A stretch of 64,000 nt of DNA, taken from positions 737,301-801,300 of the forward strand of contig NZ_LMQR01000001.1 in assembly GCF_001424645.1 (NCBI RefSeq), given 5' to 3'. Below, one piece after another: positions 49,886-58,297 of this stretch. The stretch's first letter is position 1. Every line of letters begins with the position of its first letter. The notes beneath the pieces are model-generated. The model was not told where the DNA came from, searched no databases, and saw nothing but the letters and a program-made list of their open reading frames with translations. Origin of the DNA: Frigoribacterium sp. Leaf415 (lineage in GTDB: Bacteria > Actinomycetota > Actinomycetes > Actinomycetales > Microbacteriaceae). The position numbers and the translations under genes are program-made.

Positions 49886-50737
49886 TCAGCGTCCCGTGAA
49901 CTCGGCGGCGGTCCGCGAGACGAAGGCCTCGAACCCGATCCGGGCGTCGTCCGAGGCGAGCAGCCGCACGAGCTCGGGTTGCAGTCGGGCCTCGGCCGCG
50001 GCATCGCCCTCGCGCACCGCGAGCCGGGCGTTCGCCAGCGTCGCCTGCACGGCCAGGGGAGCCTGCGCCGCGATCCGCCGGGCGAGGTCGAGGGCGTGGT
50101 CGAAAGCCGACCCGACGTCGACCAGGTCTTGCACGACCCCGATTCGCCGCGCCTCCTCGGCGTCGAGGAGGTCGCCGGTCATCAGGTAGCGCATCGCGTC
50201 GCCCCAGCCGACCCGGCGGGGGAGGCGGATGGTCGCGCCGCCGAACGGCAGGATGGCCCGGCTCACCTCGATCTGGCCGAAGCGGGCGTCGCGGCTCGCC
50301 ACCACGACGTCGCTCGCCAGGGCGAGTTCGACGCCCAGCGTCAGGCAGGTGCCCTGCACGGCCATGACCACGGGCTTGCTCACCTGGCGACCGTGCACCT
50401 GCCACGGATCGAGGCCCCCCTCGGGGACGACGTCGAGGCCCTCGGCGGTCACCGCGGGCACGACGTCGCCGAGGTCGAGGCCGGCGGTGAAGTGGTCGCC
50501 GTGGGCGAAGAGCAGCCCGACGCGCAGGTCGGGGTCGTGGTCGAGCTCGCCGTAGGCCAGGGCCAGCTCGCGCAGCATCCGCAGGTCGGCCGCGTTGCGC
50601 TTCTCTGGCCGGTCGAGGCCGATGAGCAGCACGTGGCCGTCGCGCTCGACCGTCACGCGCGGACGGTCGTCGCCCGAGGCGGCGGGGTCCACCGGGTCGG
50701 CGCTCGTCCGGTCGGCGCTCATCGGGTCGGCGCTCAT
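49886..50737 (-). CDS. Enoyl-CoA hydratase/isomerase family protein
   Basis: A 283-residue crotonase-fold protein. VTVERDGHVLLIGLDRPEKRNA starts the fold, the oxyanion loops are HGDHFTAGLDLGDV and VMAVQGTCLTLGVELALASDVVVAS, and the second catalytic position is in FGQIEVSRAILPFGGA. The glutamates of true hydratases are only partly kept, so isomerase or hydrolase activity is possible. The N-terminus has a SADPMSADRTSADP repeat. Its ATG overlaps the arginase-family stop by 4 nt; it ends the PspA-acyltransferase-arginase-hydratase gene string. Confidence 0.88.
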   Translation of the reverse strand: MSADPMSADRTSADPVDPAASGDDRPRVTVERDGHVLLIGLDRPEKRNAADLRMLRELALAYGELDHDPDLRVGLLFAHGDHFTAGLDLGDVVPAVTAEGLDVVPEGGLDPWQVHGRQVSKPVVMAVQGTCLTLGVELALASDVVVASRDARFGQIEVSRAILPFGGATIRLPRRVGWGDAMRYLMTGDLLDAEEARRIGVVQDLVDVGSAFDHALDLARRIAAQAPLAVQATLANARLAVREGDAAAEARLQPELVRLLASDDARIGFEAFVSRTAAEFTGR

Positions 50738-51561
50738 CGCGACAGGGCCCCGAGGATGCGCAGGATCGCGCCCAGGTCGTCGGAGGCCGCCTCGGCGTCG
50801 ACCGGCGCGAACGAGCACAGGCCGGCGCCGACGAGGGTGAAGCGCTCCTTCAGGGCCGTGATCGTCTCGATCAGGACGCTCAGCTCGAGGCCGAACGGCT
50901 GGGGGTCGAGCAGGCCCTCGATCACTCCCGGGTCGAGCACGTCGAGGTCGACGTGCAGGTAGACCTCGGTGGCCCCCGAGGCCTCGACGGCGGCGACCAC
51001 CTCGGCGGGGTCGAAGTCGAGCGACGACACCGTGCGGACGTGACGGCTCTCGATGTAGCGGTCTTCGGCGTCGTCGTAGCTGCGCGCCCCCGCGAGCACG
51101 ACCCGGGCAGGGTCGAGCGGCTCGGGCGTCGGGCCGGGGCCGATGGTCGGGAGGTCTTCGGTGGCGTCGCCGATCAGGGCCCGCAGCACCATGCCGCTGA
51201 AGGCACCGCTCTCGCTGCTGCGCGGGCTGTGGAGATCGGGGTGGGCGTCGAACCAGACGACGGCGGTGCGAGGGGTGACGGCATGACGGACGGCCGCGAA
51301 CTCGACGCCGCAGTCGCCGCCCACCACGATCGCGGGGGAGTCGTCGGTCCGCAGCTCGCGTCCGACCGACTCGGCGATGGTGAGCACCGACGAGAGCCGG
51401 TGCACCCGCGTGCCGAGCGAGTCACCCGCACCCACCGGGACCTCGACCATGGTGGTGGCCGTCGACGGGAGGTCGCCGAGGATCGCGTAGGCGCCCTCGG
51501 CGAGCCGCATCGCGCGCGACGACGGAGAACCCTGCCACTGTGGAACCACGACGAACCTCAC
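50734..51561 (-). CDS. Arginase/agmatinase/formiminoglutamase family protein with altered metal ligand
   Basis: A 275-residue ureohydrolase-fold protein. Binuclear metal motifs are WFDAHPDLHSP (Asp105, His107, Asp109) and HVDLDVLDP (Asp205, Asp207, Asp210). The first motif, normally GGDHS/G, is GGDCG: the metal-binding His is Cys84. This would change one metal site, so activity as a standard Mn2+ arginase is doubtful. GTG start at 51561, 13 bases after the acyltransferase-like gene stop. Substrate unknown. Confidence 0.88.
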   Translation of the reverse strand: MRFVVVPQWQGSPSSRAMRLAEGAYAILGDLPSTATTMVEVPVGAGDSLGTRVHRLSSVLTIAESVGRELRTDDSPAIVVGGDCGVEFAAVRHAVTPRTAVVWFDAHPDLHSPRSSESGAFSGMVLRALIGDATEDLPTIGPGPTPEPLDPARVVLAGARSYDDAEDRYIESRHVRTVSSLDFDPAEVVAAVEASGATEVYLHVDLDVLDPGVIEGLLDPQPFGLELSVLIETITALKERFTLVGAGLCSFAPVDAEAASDDLGAILRILGALSR

Positions 51562-51574
51562 GGGCGTCAGTCTG

Positions 51575-52714
51575 TCACGGGCGGGTGCCCGTGCTCCAGG
51601 TCCAGGGGCGACTCAGCGCGCCGATCGCTCGCTCGAGGGGCCCGCGCCCGACGAACCGCTGCCAGAGGGTGGCGTAGACGAGCGTGAGGACGACGGCGAC
51701 GACCAGGTGGCCGAGGGGCAGGCCGTAGGCGGCGGTCGGGTCGGACAACCGGTACACGGTGAACAACGGCGCGGTGATCAGCACGTGTGCCGTGTAGACG
51801 GTGAGCGGTTGCGCGCCCGTGGCCGCGACGGGTCGCAGAACGGTGCGGACGACCGCAGCCGCGCCTCCTCGTCCCTGCCCCTCGGGCGTCACGGCACGGC
51901 GCGCGGTGGTGGCGAGCAACAGCAGCCCGAGCACGGCGGCGGCGACGCCGCCCGAGCCCACGATCTCGGCCGGCATGCCCTCGTGGTCGGCCGGGTCGAG
52001 CCAGGGGACCGAGGAGGCGCCGGGCAGGAAGCGCGCCGAGTACCCCACGATCGCGGCCGACGTCCCGACGACGAGCAGCGTGACCTGGGTGCGGGTGCGG
52101 GTCAGGTCGGAGCGCGCCGCGGCGAGACCGACGAGCAGGAAGGGCGTCCAGACCAGGGCCGGATAGGCGCCGACCAGCAGGGCCTGGGTCGCGAGCCCGG
52201 CGGCGCCGGTCAGGGCGGTGTCGCCGTAGGCGTCGACCGGGACGGACGAGGCCAGCCACGGGGCCACGACGGCGAGCAGCGCGGCGGCCGCCAGCAGCAC
52301 GGCCCGGGGGGCGAAGAGCAGCCCCAGCGCCAGGACGAACATGACGCCGTAGTACGGCAGGATCACCAGGAGGTAGGGGTTCCAGGCCTGCAGCGCGAGG
52401 CCCAGCACGATGAGCAGGCCGGCCCGGATGGCGATGCCGCCGACGACCCGCCCTCGACCGCCGCGGGCCGTCGGCCGGGCGCCTCCCGACACGAGCCCGA
52501 GCGAGACCCCCGCGAGGGTGGCGAAGAGGATCGCCGACCGCCCGTCGAAGACGCGCTCGTCGAGCAGCAGCCGAGGCCACATGTGGGCCGCGAACATGCC
52601 GATCACAGCGAGGCCGCGGGCGACGTCGACGCCCATCAGGCGGGGTGCCGCCCGGCGCGCCGGCACCGGCGGGAACTCCACCGGTGCCGGCGTGCGGGGC
52701 AGCGGCTGGCTCAC
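51575..52714 (-). CDS. Heparan-alpha-glucosaminide N-acetyltransferase-like (DUF1624) membrane protein
   Basis: A 379-residue polytopic protein with about ten hydrophobic segments. The N-terminal RLMGVDVARGLAVIGMFAAHMWP is the DUF1624/HGSNAT-type signature, with a membrane histidine in AAHM that could pass an acyl group. GLALQAWNPYLLVILPYYGVMFVLAL and the C-terminal GAQPLTVYTAHVLI continue the pattern. Transmembrane acyl transfer to an envelope sugar is the family inference. GTG start overlaps the pspA stop (GTGA), linking it to membrane-stress response. Confidence 0.82.
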   Translation of the reverse strand: MSQPLPRTPAPVEFPPVPARRAAPRLMGVDVARGLAVIGMFAAHMWPRLLLDERVFDGRSAILFATLAGVSLGLVSGGARPTARGGRGRVVGGIAIRAGLLIVLGLALQAWNPYLLVILPYYGVMFVLALGLLFAPRAVLLAAAALLAVVAPWLASSVPVDAYGDTALTGAAGLATQALLVGAYPALVWTPFLLVGLAAARSDLTRTRTQVTLLVVGTSAAIVGYSARFLPGASSVPWLDPADHEGMPAEIVGSGGVAAAVLGLLLLATTARRAVTPEGQGRGGAAAVVRTVLRPVAATGAQPLTVYTAHVLITAPLFTVYRLSDPTAAYGLPLGHLVVAVVLTLVYATLWQRFVGRGPLERAIGALSRPWTWSTGTRP

Positions 52715-53433
52715 TTGTCGAGCGCGCCGAGCTTGAGGGCGGCGAGGCGGGCGTCGACCTCGGTCTGCTCGCCGAGGTCGTCCAGGCTCTCGAACTGCGC
52801 GTCGAGGCTCGAGGCGGCGAGCTCTTGACGACCGAGCATCTTGGCCTCTTCGCGTCGGACCTTGTCCTCGAAGCGGCTGATCTCGCTCGTCGGGTCGAGG
52901 ATGTCGATGCTCTGGACGGCGTCGGCGACCTTGGTCTGCGCCTCGACGGTCTTCGAGCGCGCGTTGAGTTCGTCGCGCTTGGCGGCGAGCTGGTCGAGCT
53001 TGGACCGCATGCCCGTGAGCCCCGTCTTGAGCTTGTCGACGACATCGGTCTGGGAGGCGATCTGCGGTTCGGCGGTCTTCGCCTCCTTCTCGCTCTGCAG
53101 CTGCTTGCCGAGGGCCACGCGGGCGAGGGCGTCGAACTTGTCGGCGTCGACCGTGTTGCCCGACGAGCGCAGTTCGTCGGCCTTGTTGCTCGCGGCCAGT
53201 GCCTTGCGCTCCCAGTCGGCGGCGGCGGCGACGTCCTCGGCGTGGTCCTGCTCGAGCAGGCGCAGGTTGCCGATCGTGGTCGCGACGGCCTCTTCTGCCT
53301 CGGCGATGCTGTTGGTGTAGTCGCGGACCATCTGGTCCAGCATCTTGCTGGGGTCCTCGGCCTGGTCGAGCAGGCTGTTGATGTTCGCGCGGGTCAGTTG
53401 CGCGATGCGTCCGAAGATCGACTGCTTTGCCAT
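52711..53433 (-). CDS. pspA: Phage shock protein A/IM30 family protein
   Basis: PspA/IM30 forms coiled-coil rods on damaged membranes and stabilises them. The 240-residue protein begins MAKQSIFGRIAQLTRANINSLLDQAEDPSKMLDQMVRDY, the classical amphipathic helix and first signature, then long coiled coil to about 190. The usual PspBC regulators are absent; actinobacteria use other partners. The upstream TPM-domain gene (104 bases away) and the downstream acyltransferase-like gene (overlap) suggest a membrane-maintenance operon. Confidence 0.95.
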   Translation of the reverse strand: MAKQSIFGRIAQLTRANINSLLDQAEDPSKMLDQMVRDYTNSIAEAEEAVATTIGNLRLLEQDHAEDVAAAADWERKALAASNKADELRSSGNTVDADKFDALARVALGKQLQSEKEAKTAEPQIASQTDVVDKLKTGLTGMRSKLDQLAAKRDELNARSKTVEAQTKVADAVQSIDILDPTSEISRFEDKVRREEAKMLGRQELAASSLDAQFESLDDLGEQTEVDARLAALKLGALDK

Positions 53434-53537
53434 GGTGCGTCCTTTCGAGAGGTGGTGCCGTGGGGTGGTGCTCGTCGTACTCGTGGTGCTGCTCGTGCGG
53501 GCGGGGCGCGGCGGGGCGTGGACCGTGACGGGCGGAT

Positions 53538-55535
53538 CTAGAACCGGCCGCCGCCGGAGCTGCGGCCGCCGCCTCCGCCGCCGCCACCGCCGAAGCCGCC
53601 GCCTCCGCCGCCCCCGCCGAAGCCGCCGCCTCCACCGCCGAAGCCGCCGCCACCCCCGCTGAAGAGTCCACCAAGCAGCATGCCGGTGACGATGCCGCCG
53701 AGGTCGGCCCCGGCCGACCCGCGGGTGCCCATGCCGCCTCCGAACGGGCTCGCCTGCTGGTAGGACGAGACCTCGGCCTCGGCGCCGGCCGCCGCAGCCT
53801 GCGACAGCTGGACGGCCTGGTGGGCCTCGAACAAGGCGGCGTCGCGGTCGGACGTCGCGAGCGACACCGCGGTGGCCAGGTGGCGTTCGGCCTCGGACAA
53901 CCGGGTGCGCGGCTGCGGGCCGATGCCGCCACGACGCGTCTCGATGAAGTCGCGGGTGGCGCTGATCTGGCTGCGGGCGGTCAGCAGCGCCTGGTCGAGC
54001 GCCGCCTGGGCCCGTCGCTGTTTCTCGGTGTCTTCGCGCACGGCGGCGAGCACCTGGTCGATGCGGTCGTTGGCGGCACCGAGCGACGCGACGACGGCGA
54101 GCGGGTCGTCGGTCGTCGTCTCGGCCCGCGCGACGGAGGCCCGTGCGGCCGAGACGGAGCCGGCGACGTCGACGCCCTGCGGGGCCGAGCCGTCGGGCAG
54201 GCCTTCGGCGGTGGCGATGTCTCGCCGCAGGTCGAGGGTCATCGCCGAGATCGTGCCGCCCGCCGTCCGCAGCGACTCGGCGGCCCCGTCGACCGCGCTC
54301 AGCAACTGGTCGACCTGCGCCAGGGCCTGACGGGCCTCACGGACGGCGATGACGGCCTCTGAGGTGGAGGACGACGCCACCGCGGTCGCCGCCGTGCGGG
54401 TCCGCTCGTCGGCGAACTCGAGCAGGCGATCGGCCTGGTCGTCGTTCTGGTCGATAGACGCGACCGCCCGCGCCGAGTAGATCGTGGTCAGCTCGCCGAT
54501 GACGGTGCGGGCCTTCACGAGCCGGGCCCGTCGGGTCTCGATCTCGCCGGGGAGGGCCGCCACGTCGCGCGGAGCGCGACTCTCGGCCTCGCGCAGCTCG
54601 TCGAACGCGGCGGACTGCTCGGCGAGCGACGTGTCGGCCGCCTCGCACAACTCGATGATGCGGGTGGTCCACTCGCGGCGTTGCTCGGGGGAGTCGGGGA
54701 CGGAGTCGTCCAGCTTCTGCTGCAGGGCGAACGCCTCGCGAGCGTGCACCCGGGCCGCGTCGAGTGCCTCGGCGAACGGCCGGGCCGCGTCGTCGCCGAA
54801 CTGTGCGGCGGCGAAGCCGACCTCGTGTTCGCCCGCGGTCAACTCGTCGTCGAGGGCGACCAGCACGCGTGCCGCGCGCTTGTCGAGTTCGTCCTGATCG
54901 GCCTTCTGGGCGTCGAACTCGCGGCGTCGACGTCGTGCCCGGCGGACCACGAACACGAAGGCGAGGGCCACCGCGACGAGGACCAGCACGAGCAGCGCCC
55001 AGAGCACCCAGCTGAGGTCGGGGCCGGCCTCGTCGCTGCGGATGCCGTCGGCCAGGGCGACGGCGGCGCCGGCCCAGTCGCCGTCACGCAGCTCGGGGAC
55101 GACGACGTCGGTCTGGAGCGCCTGTCGGTCGGATTCCGAGATCACGGACGTGTCGGCCGAGAGGTCGTAGAGCTGGTCGTCGACCGCCACCGAGAGTAGG
55201 ACGTCGTTCGTGCCGAGCTGGTTCAGGGACGCCGTGGCCTCACCCCAGGCCGTGCGGTCGGCGGGGGAGGAGAACGAGTCGACGTAGACGACGAAGAGGT
55301 TGACGCCGGTGTCGGTCGAGAGCCGGTCGAGTGCGTCGGTGACCTCGGTCTCGTCCGCGCTCGACAGCACGTCGGCCTGGTCGACCACATAGGCGCCCGA
55401 GAGGTCGACCGGTTCCACCGCGTGGGCGGGGACCGCGCCGAGGGCGACCGCGCCGACCAGGGTCAGGATCGCCGTGGTCACGGCGGTGACCGCTCGGATC
55501 GTCGATCGTCGGCCGGTCGTTGCGCTCGTGCTCAC
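53538..55535 (-). CDS. TPM-domain membrane protein with coiled coil and glycine-rich tail
   Basis: A 665-residue exported protein. Signal peptide to about residue 39 (VPAHA/VE site), a TPM domain (about 43-165: AYVVDQADVLSSADETEVTDALDRLSTDTGVNLFVVYVDSF), a transmembrane segment (about 172-197), a basic stop-transfer RRARRRRREF, about 400 residues of charged helix/coiled coil, and a glycine-rich tail (about 618-665) of GGGGGFGG repeats. TPM domains face outside; the coiled coil is cytoplasmic and could meet PspA, encoded next. GTG start. The tail resembles those of other TPM proteins (also Gly-rich). Role in envelope integrity is inferred. Confidence 0.9.
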   Translation of the reverse strand: MSTSATTGRRSTIRAVTAVTTAILTLVGAVALGAVPAHAVEPVDLSGAYVVDQADVLSSADETEVTDALDRLSTDTGVNLFVVYVDSFSSPADRTAWGEATASLNQLGTNDVLLSVAVDDQLYDLSADTSVISESDRQALQTDVVVPELRDGDWAGAAVALADGIRSDEAGPDLSWVLWALLVLVLVAVALAFVFVVRRARRRRREFDAQKADQDELDKRAARVLVALDDELTAGEHEVGFAAAQFGDDAARPFAEALDAARVHAREAFALQQKLDDSVPDSPEQRREWTTRIIELCEAADTSLAEQSAAFDELREAESRAPRDVAALPGEIETRRARLVKARTVIGELTTIYSARAVASIDQNDDQADRLLEFADERTRTAATAVASSSTSEAVIAVREARQALAQVDQLLSAVDGAAESLRTAGGTISAMTLDLRRDIATAEGLPDGSAPQGVDVAGSVSAARASVARAETTTDDPLAVVASLGAANDRIDQVLAAVREDTEKQRRAQAALDQALLTARSQISATRDFIETRRGGIGPQPRTRLSEAERHLATAVSLATSDRDAALFEAHQAVQLSQAAAAGAEAEVSSYQQASPFGGGMGTRGSAGADLGGIVTGMLLGGLFSGGGGGFGGGGGGFGGGGGGGGFGGGGGGGGGRSSGGGRF

Positions 55536-55641
55536 GACGCTCCCCTCGCTCGTTGCGGGGGAGTCTATCGACGGCCCCCGTCAGACTGCCCGCGTCGTGG
55601 TGCGCACGGATCGGGCGGCGACGACCCGGTCACGGGACGGG

Positions 55642-56049
55642 TCAGGAGACGAAGAGCAGACCGACCGACGCGACGGCGCAGACCGCCCCGACCGCGTAGA
55701 GCACGACCCCCACGGTGCGGGGCGCCCGTCCGTCGTCGTGCGGCGGATGGACGCGGGCACGGTGCGGGCGGTCCGGGTCGTAGTGCACGGTGAGCTCGGT
55801 CTCGAGCGGCGTCGTCACCGGGACGTCGCCGAACTGCGTCTCGTGCAGCTGCCCGTCGACGTCCATCCACCGGGCGGTCGCGGCCCGGGCCCAGTCGGGC
55901 GGCGGGATGACCACGCCGACGGTGCTCTCGAGACGGGTCGCACGGCGCCGCAGCACCCAGCCGGCCAGGAGGAAGGGCGTGCCGACGATGAACCCGAACC
56001 AGCCGAAGAGCTCCACCACCGGCGAGATGACGGAGAAGGCGTCGCTCAT
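55642..56049 (-). CDS. Small two-TM protein, DUF3592-like
   Basis: A 135-residue protein with hydrophobic segments at about 10-32 (VELFGWFGFIVGTPFLLAGWVL) and 110-135, and an extracytoplasmic or cytoplasmic loop between them with the pattern TARWMDVDGQLHETQFGDVPVTTPLETELTVHYDPDRPHRARV, like DUF3592 proteins. Function unknown. ATG 56049 lies 6 nt after a TACGAT box on the minus strand, so it is probably leaderless. Divergent from the EamA gene with only 50 bases between starts. Confidence 0.78.
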   Translation of the reverse strand: MSDAFSVISPVVELFGWFGFIVGTPFLLAGWVLRRRATRLESTVGVVIPPPDWARAATARWMDVDGQLHETQFGDVPVTTPLETELTVHYDPDRPHRARVHPPHDDGRAPRTVGVVLYAVGAVCAVASVGLLFVS

Positions 56050-56055
56050 GCCACG

Positions 56056-56061
56056 ATCGTA
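56056..56061 (-). promoter_or_regulatory. Predicted -10 box of leaderless DUF3592-like gene
   Basis: TACGAT on the minus strand, 6 nt before the ATG at 56049. Confidence 0.5.
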
Positions 56062-56099
56062 CTGTGCCGCCGCGCACCCCGTGACGAACCCGGAGCCCC

Positions 56100-56990
56100 G
56101 TGAACCCCAGCCCCCTCGGCCGTGTGCCGTCGCCCCTGCTCGCCGTCGCGGCGATCGTCTCGGTGCAGTTCGGGGCGGCCCTCGCCAAGACACATTTCGA
56201 GGCCCTGGGGCCCCTGGGCGCCGCTGCACTCCGCCTCGCGTTCGGCGCCACCCTCCTGGTGCTGGTCTTCCGCCCGCGCCCGTGGCGGTGGCCGCGCCGC
56301 ACCTGGCTCGGAGTGCTCGTGCTGGGTCTCGCCCTGGCCGGGATGAACTCTCTCATCTACCTGGCGATCGACGTCGTGCCGCTCGGGGTGGCGGTCACCC
56401 TCGAGTTCCTCGGTCCGCTCGTCGTCGCCCTTGTGCAGACCAGGCGGTGGTGGGACGCGGCTTGGGCCCTGCTCGCCCTCGCCGGGGTCGTGCTGCTCGG
56501 CTCCGATTCGACCGGCTCGATCCCGATCGCTGGTGTGCTGCTCGCCCTCGGTGCCGGGGCGTTCTGGGCCTGTTACATCCTGGCGAACGCGGCCTTGGGG
56601 CGGGGACGCGACCCGATGGGTGCCCTCTCGACCGCCATGCTCGTCGCTGCGGTCGTCGTGGTGCCGTTCGGAGCACACGACGCGACGGTGGCCGTCCGGG
56701 CCGACCCGCGCCTCCTGCTGGTCTTCCTGGTGGTGGCGGCGCTGACCTCGGCGATCCCGTACGCCCTCGAATCGGTGGCGCTGCGGCGACTGCCGACCCG
56801 GGTGTTCGGGGTGCTGTCCAGCTTGGGGCCGGCGGTGGCCGCGCTGGCCGGGCTCGTCGTGCTGGGCGAGGCGCTCGGGGTGCGCGAAGTCGTGGCCCTG
56901 GCCTGCGTGACCACCGCGAGCGTCGGGGTGACCATCGCGGCCGGACGTCGGCGGCGTCGCGGGGCCCTGCCCGAGGCCCCGACGGCCTGA
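56100..56990 (+). CDS. EamA/RhtA family exporter
   Basis: A 296-residue ten-helix drug/metabolite transporter made of two EamA repeats: LLAVAAIVSVQFGAALAKTHFEALGPLGAAALRLAFGA and GVLLALGAGAFWACYILANAALGRG. The pattern is that of RhtA, an exporter of threonine, homoserine and other amino acids. GTG start with GGAG 5 nt upstream. The C-terminus is a short basic tail (RRRRRG). One CCCGCGCCTCCT copy lies in frame at 56705-56716. Substrate is inferred from the family. Confidence 0.9.
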   Translation: MNPSPLGRVPSPLLAVAAIVSVQFGAALAKTHFEALGPLGAAALRLAFGATLLVLVFRPRPWRWPRRTWLGVLVLGLALAGMNSLIYLAIDVVPLGVAVTLEFLGPLVVALVQTRRWWDAAWALLALAGVVLLGSDSTGSIPIAGVLLALGAGAFWACYILANAALGRGRDPMGALSTAMLVAAVVVVPFGAHDATVAVRADPRLLLVFLVVAALTSAIPYALESVALRRLPTRVFGVLSSLGPAVAALAGLVVLGEALGVREVVALACVTTASVGVTIAAGRRRRRGALPEAPTA

Positions 56991-57133
56991 TCGCACGGCG
57001 ATGCATCCGTCGGCTGTCCGCGGTGCGAACGAGACGGCGAACCTGACGACTCCGCAGGGTCGTGTACCCCACTCGCGGGGTACGCTGCGATCACGGCCCA
57101 CCAGACGGGCCGGAGAACGATGAAGGAGACATC

Positions 57134-57349
57134 ATGGGTGCTGTCTTGGAGCGCACGTCCCGAGCGGAGGTCGTCCCGCTGGGCGACGGGTTCCACCGTG
57201 TGTCGACGCCGACCGCCGGAGTGATCGGGTTCGTGCACGAGACCGACGGGCTGTTCGAGGTCCTGCGGGGTCGCGTCCGCACCGCCGTCCGGCGTGAGGG
57301 TTCGTACCGCACGCTCGACGTCGCGGTCATCGCGCTCACCTACAGTTGA
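57134..57349 (+). CDS. Small hypothetical protein, 71 residues
   Basis: Starts MGAVLERTSRAEVVPLGDG with AAGGAG 7 nt before the ATG, a good ribosome site. No transmembrane segment; alternating strands are likely (GFHRVSTPTAGVIGFVHETDGLFEVLRGR). Not recognised. It lies between the EamA exporter and the serine recombinase, separated by 143 and 104 bases, and could be an accessory gene carried with the recombinase. Codon bias is normal, so recent transfer is not indicated. Confidence 0.75.
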   Translation: MGAVLERTSRAEVVPLGDGFHRVSTPTAGVIGFVHETDGLFEVLRGRVRTAVRREGSYRTLDVAVIALTYS

Positions 57350-57453
57350 GCACGACGATCCACTGACGGATGCCCTCGGGCGACCGTCCTCGAGGCCTCG
57401 CCGTCGGCGGGGCCTCACCTCTCTGCCCGCCCCCTCTCGTCGGAAGGCCGCCC

Positions 57454-58038
57454 GTGACCGTCGTCGGGTACGCCCGCATCTCGCGAGACGACCCGTCGTC
57501 CGACCGGCAGACGGAGCGCCTCCGGGTCGGCGGATGCGAGCAGATCTTCGTCGACCACTCCACCGGCACGAGGCAGTCCCGCCCCGAGTTCGCCAAGGCC
57601 ATCGGCAGCCTGCGCGAGGGCGACGTCTTCGTCGTGACGAACGTCGACCGCATCGGCCGCTCGGTCGCCGAGTTGGTCGGTGTGATGGCGACCCTCGACG
57701 CGCTCGGCGTCGCCTTCCGCTCGATCGACGAGCAGATCGACGAGCTCAACGCCTACGGCCGCTTCTTCTTCCGCGTCACCGCCGCCTTGGCCCGCTTCGA
57801 CGAGCAGGTCGGCGGCGAGCTGCACCGCGCCGAGACCCGCAAACGCCAGGAGGCGCGGGTGGCGCAGACCCCGAAGCCCCCGGTCTCGAGACGCCGCCTC
57901 GACGCGGCCCGCCAGCTGCGTGCCGAGGGTGCCAGCATGCGTCAGGCCGCCGAGCACGTCGCCGTCCCCGAGCGCGTCCTGCGCCGCGAGCTCGAGCGCG
58001 ACGAAGCCGACCGCGCCCGCCGCCAGCAGCCCGACTGA
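57454..58038 (+). CDS. Small serine recombinase (resolvase/invertase family)
   Basis: A 194-residue serine recombinase. Catalytic residues of the resolvase fold are present: Tyr6, Arg8 and Ser10 in VVGYARISRDD, then Arg66 and Arg69 in NVDRIGRSVAEL. A C-terminal helix-turn-helix is at about 148-180 (RLDAARQLRAEGASMRQAAEHVAVPERVLRREL), as in Hin/Tn3 resolvases. Length is normal, so it looks functional. There is no transposase or second inverted site nearby. It lies 107 bases from tRNA-Arg, with 17-bp tandem repeats between. GTG 57454 is preceded by GGAAGG. One AGGAGGCGCGGG copy is in frame. Confidence 0.92.
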   Translation: MTVVGYARISRDDPSSDRQTERLRVGGCEQIFVDHSTGTRQSRPEFAKAIGSLREGDVFVVTNVDRIGRSVAELVGVMATLDALGVAFRSIDEQIDELNAYGRFFFRVTAALARFDEQVGGELHRAETRKRQEARVAQTPKPPVSRRRLDAARQLRAEGASMRQAAEHVAVPERVLRRELERDEADRARRQQPD

Positions 58039-58075
58039 CCGATCCCGGCAGCGGCGTGGCCTCGACGCCGAGGCT

Positions 58076-58126
58076 GTCGCGAGAGGAGAACCGTCGCGAG
58101 AGCAAAACCGTCGCGACAGGAGAACT
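58076..58126. repeat. 17-bp tandem repeat between recombinase and tRNA-Arg
   Basis: Three imperfect copies of GTCGCGAGAGGAGAACC at 58076, 58093 and 58110. They could be recombinase-binding repeats (the spacing is regular) or simple slippage. Confidence 0.7.
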
Positions 58127-58144
58127 TTGGTGAGAGTGACGATG

Positions 58145-58219
58145 TGGTGCCCCCAGGCAGATTCGAACTGCCGCCCCTGCCTCCGGAGGGCAGTGCTCTA
58201 TCCCCTGAGCTATGGGGGC
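58145..58219 (-). tRNA. tRNA-Arg (anticodon CCG), CCA encoded
   Basis: On the minus strand the cloverleaf folds fully: acceptor GCCCCCA/TGGGGGC, D-arm with GCTCAGGGGATAGAGC, anticodon stem CTGCC/GGCAG with loop CTCCGGA giving anticodon CCG (reads CGG), T-arm GGCAGTTCGAATCTGCC, and ACCA at the 3' end in the genome. It reads a frequent codon in this GC-rich genome. tRNA 3' ends are common integration sites; the recombinase lies on that side. Confidence 0.95.
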
Positions 58220-58297
58220 CCGGGAACGTCGTCCAGGTTAGCAGCGAATCGGCCGCGTCTGGGACGACCCGACGGTGTGGGGGTGCATCGTGGGGGA

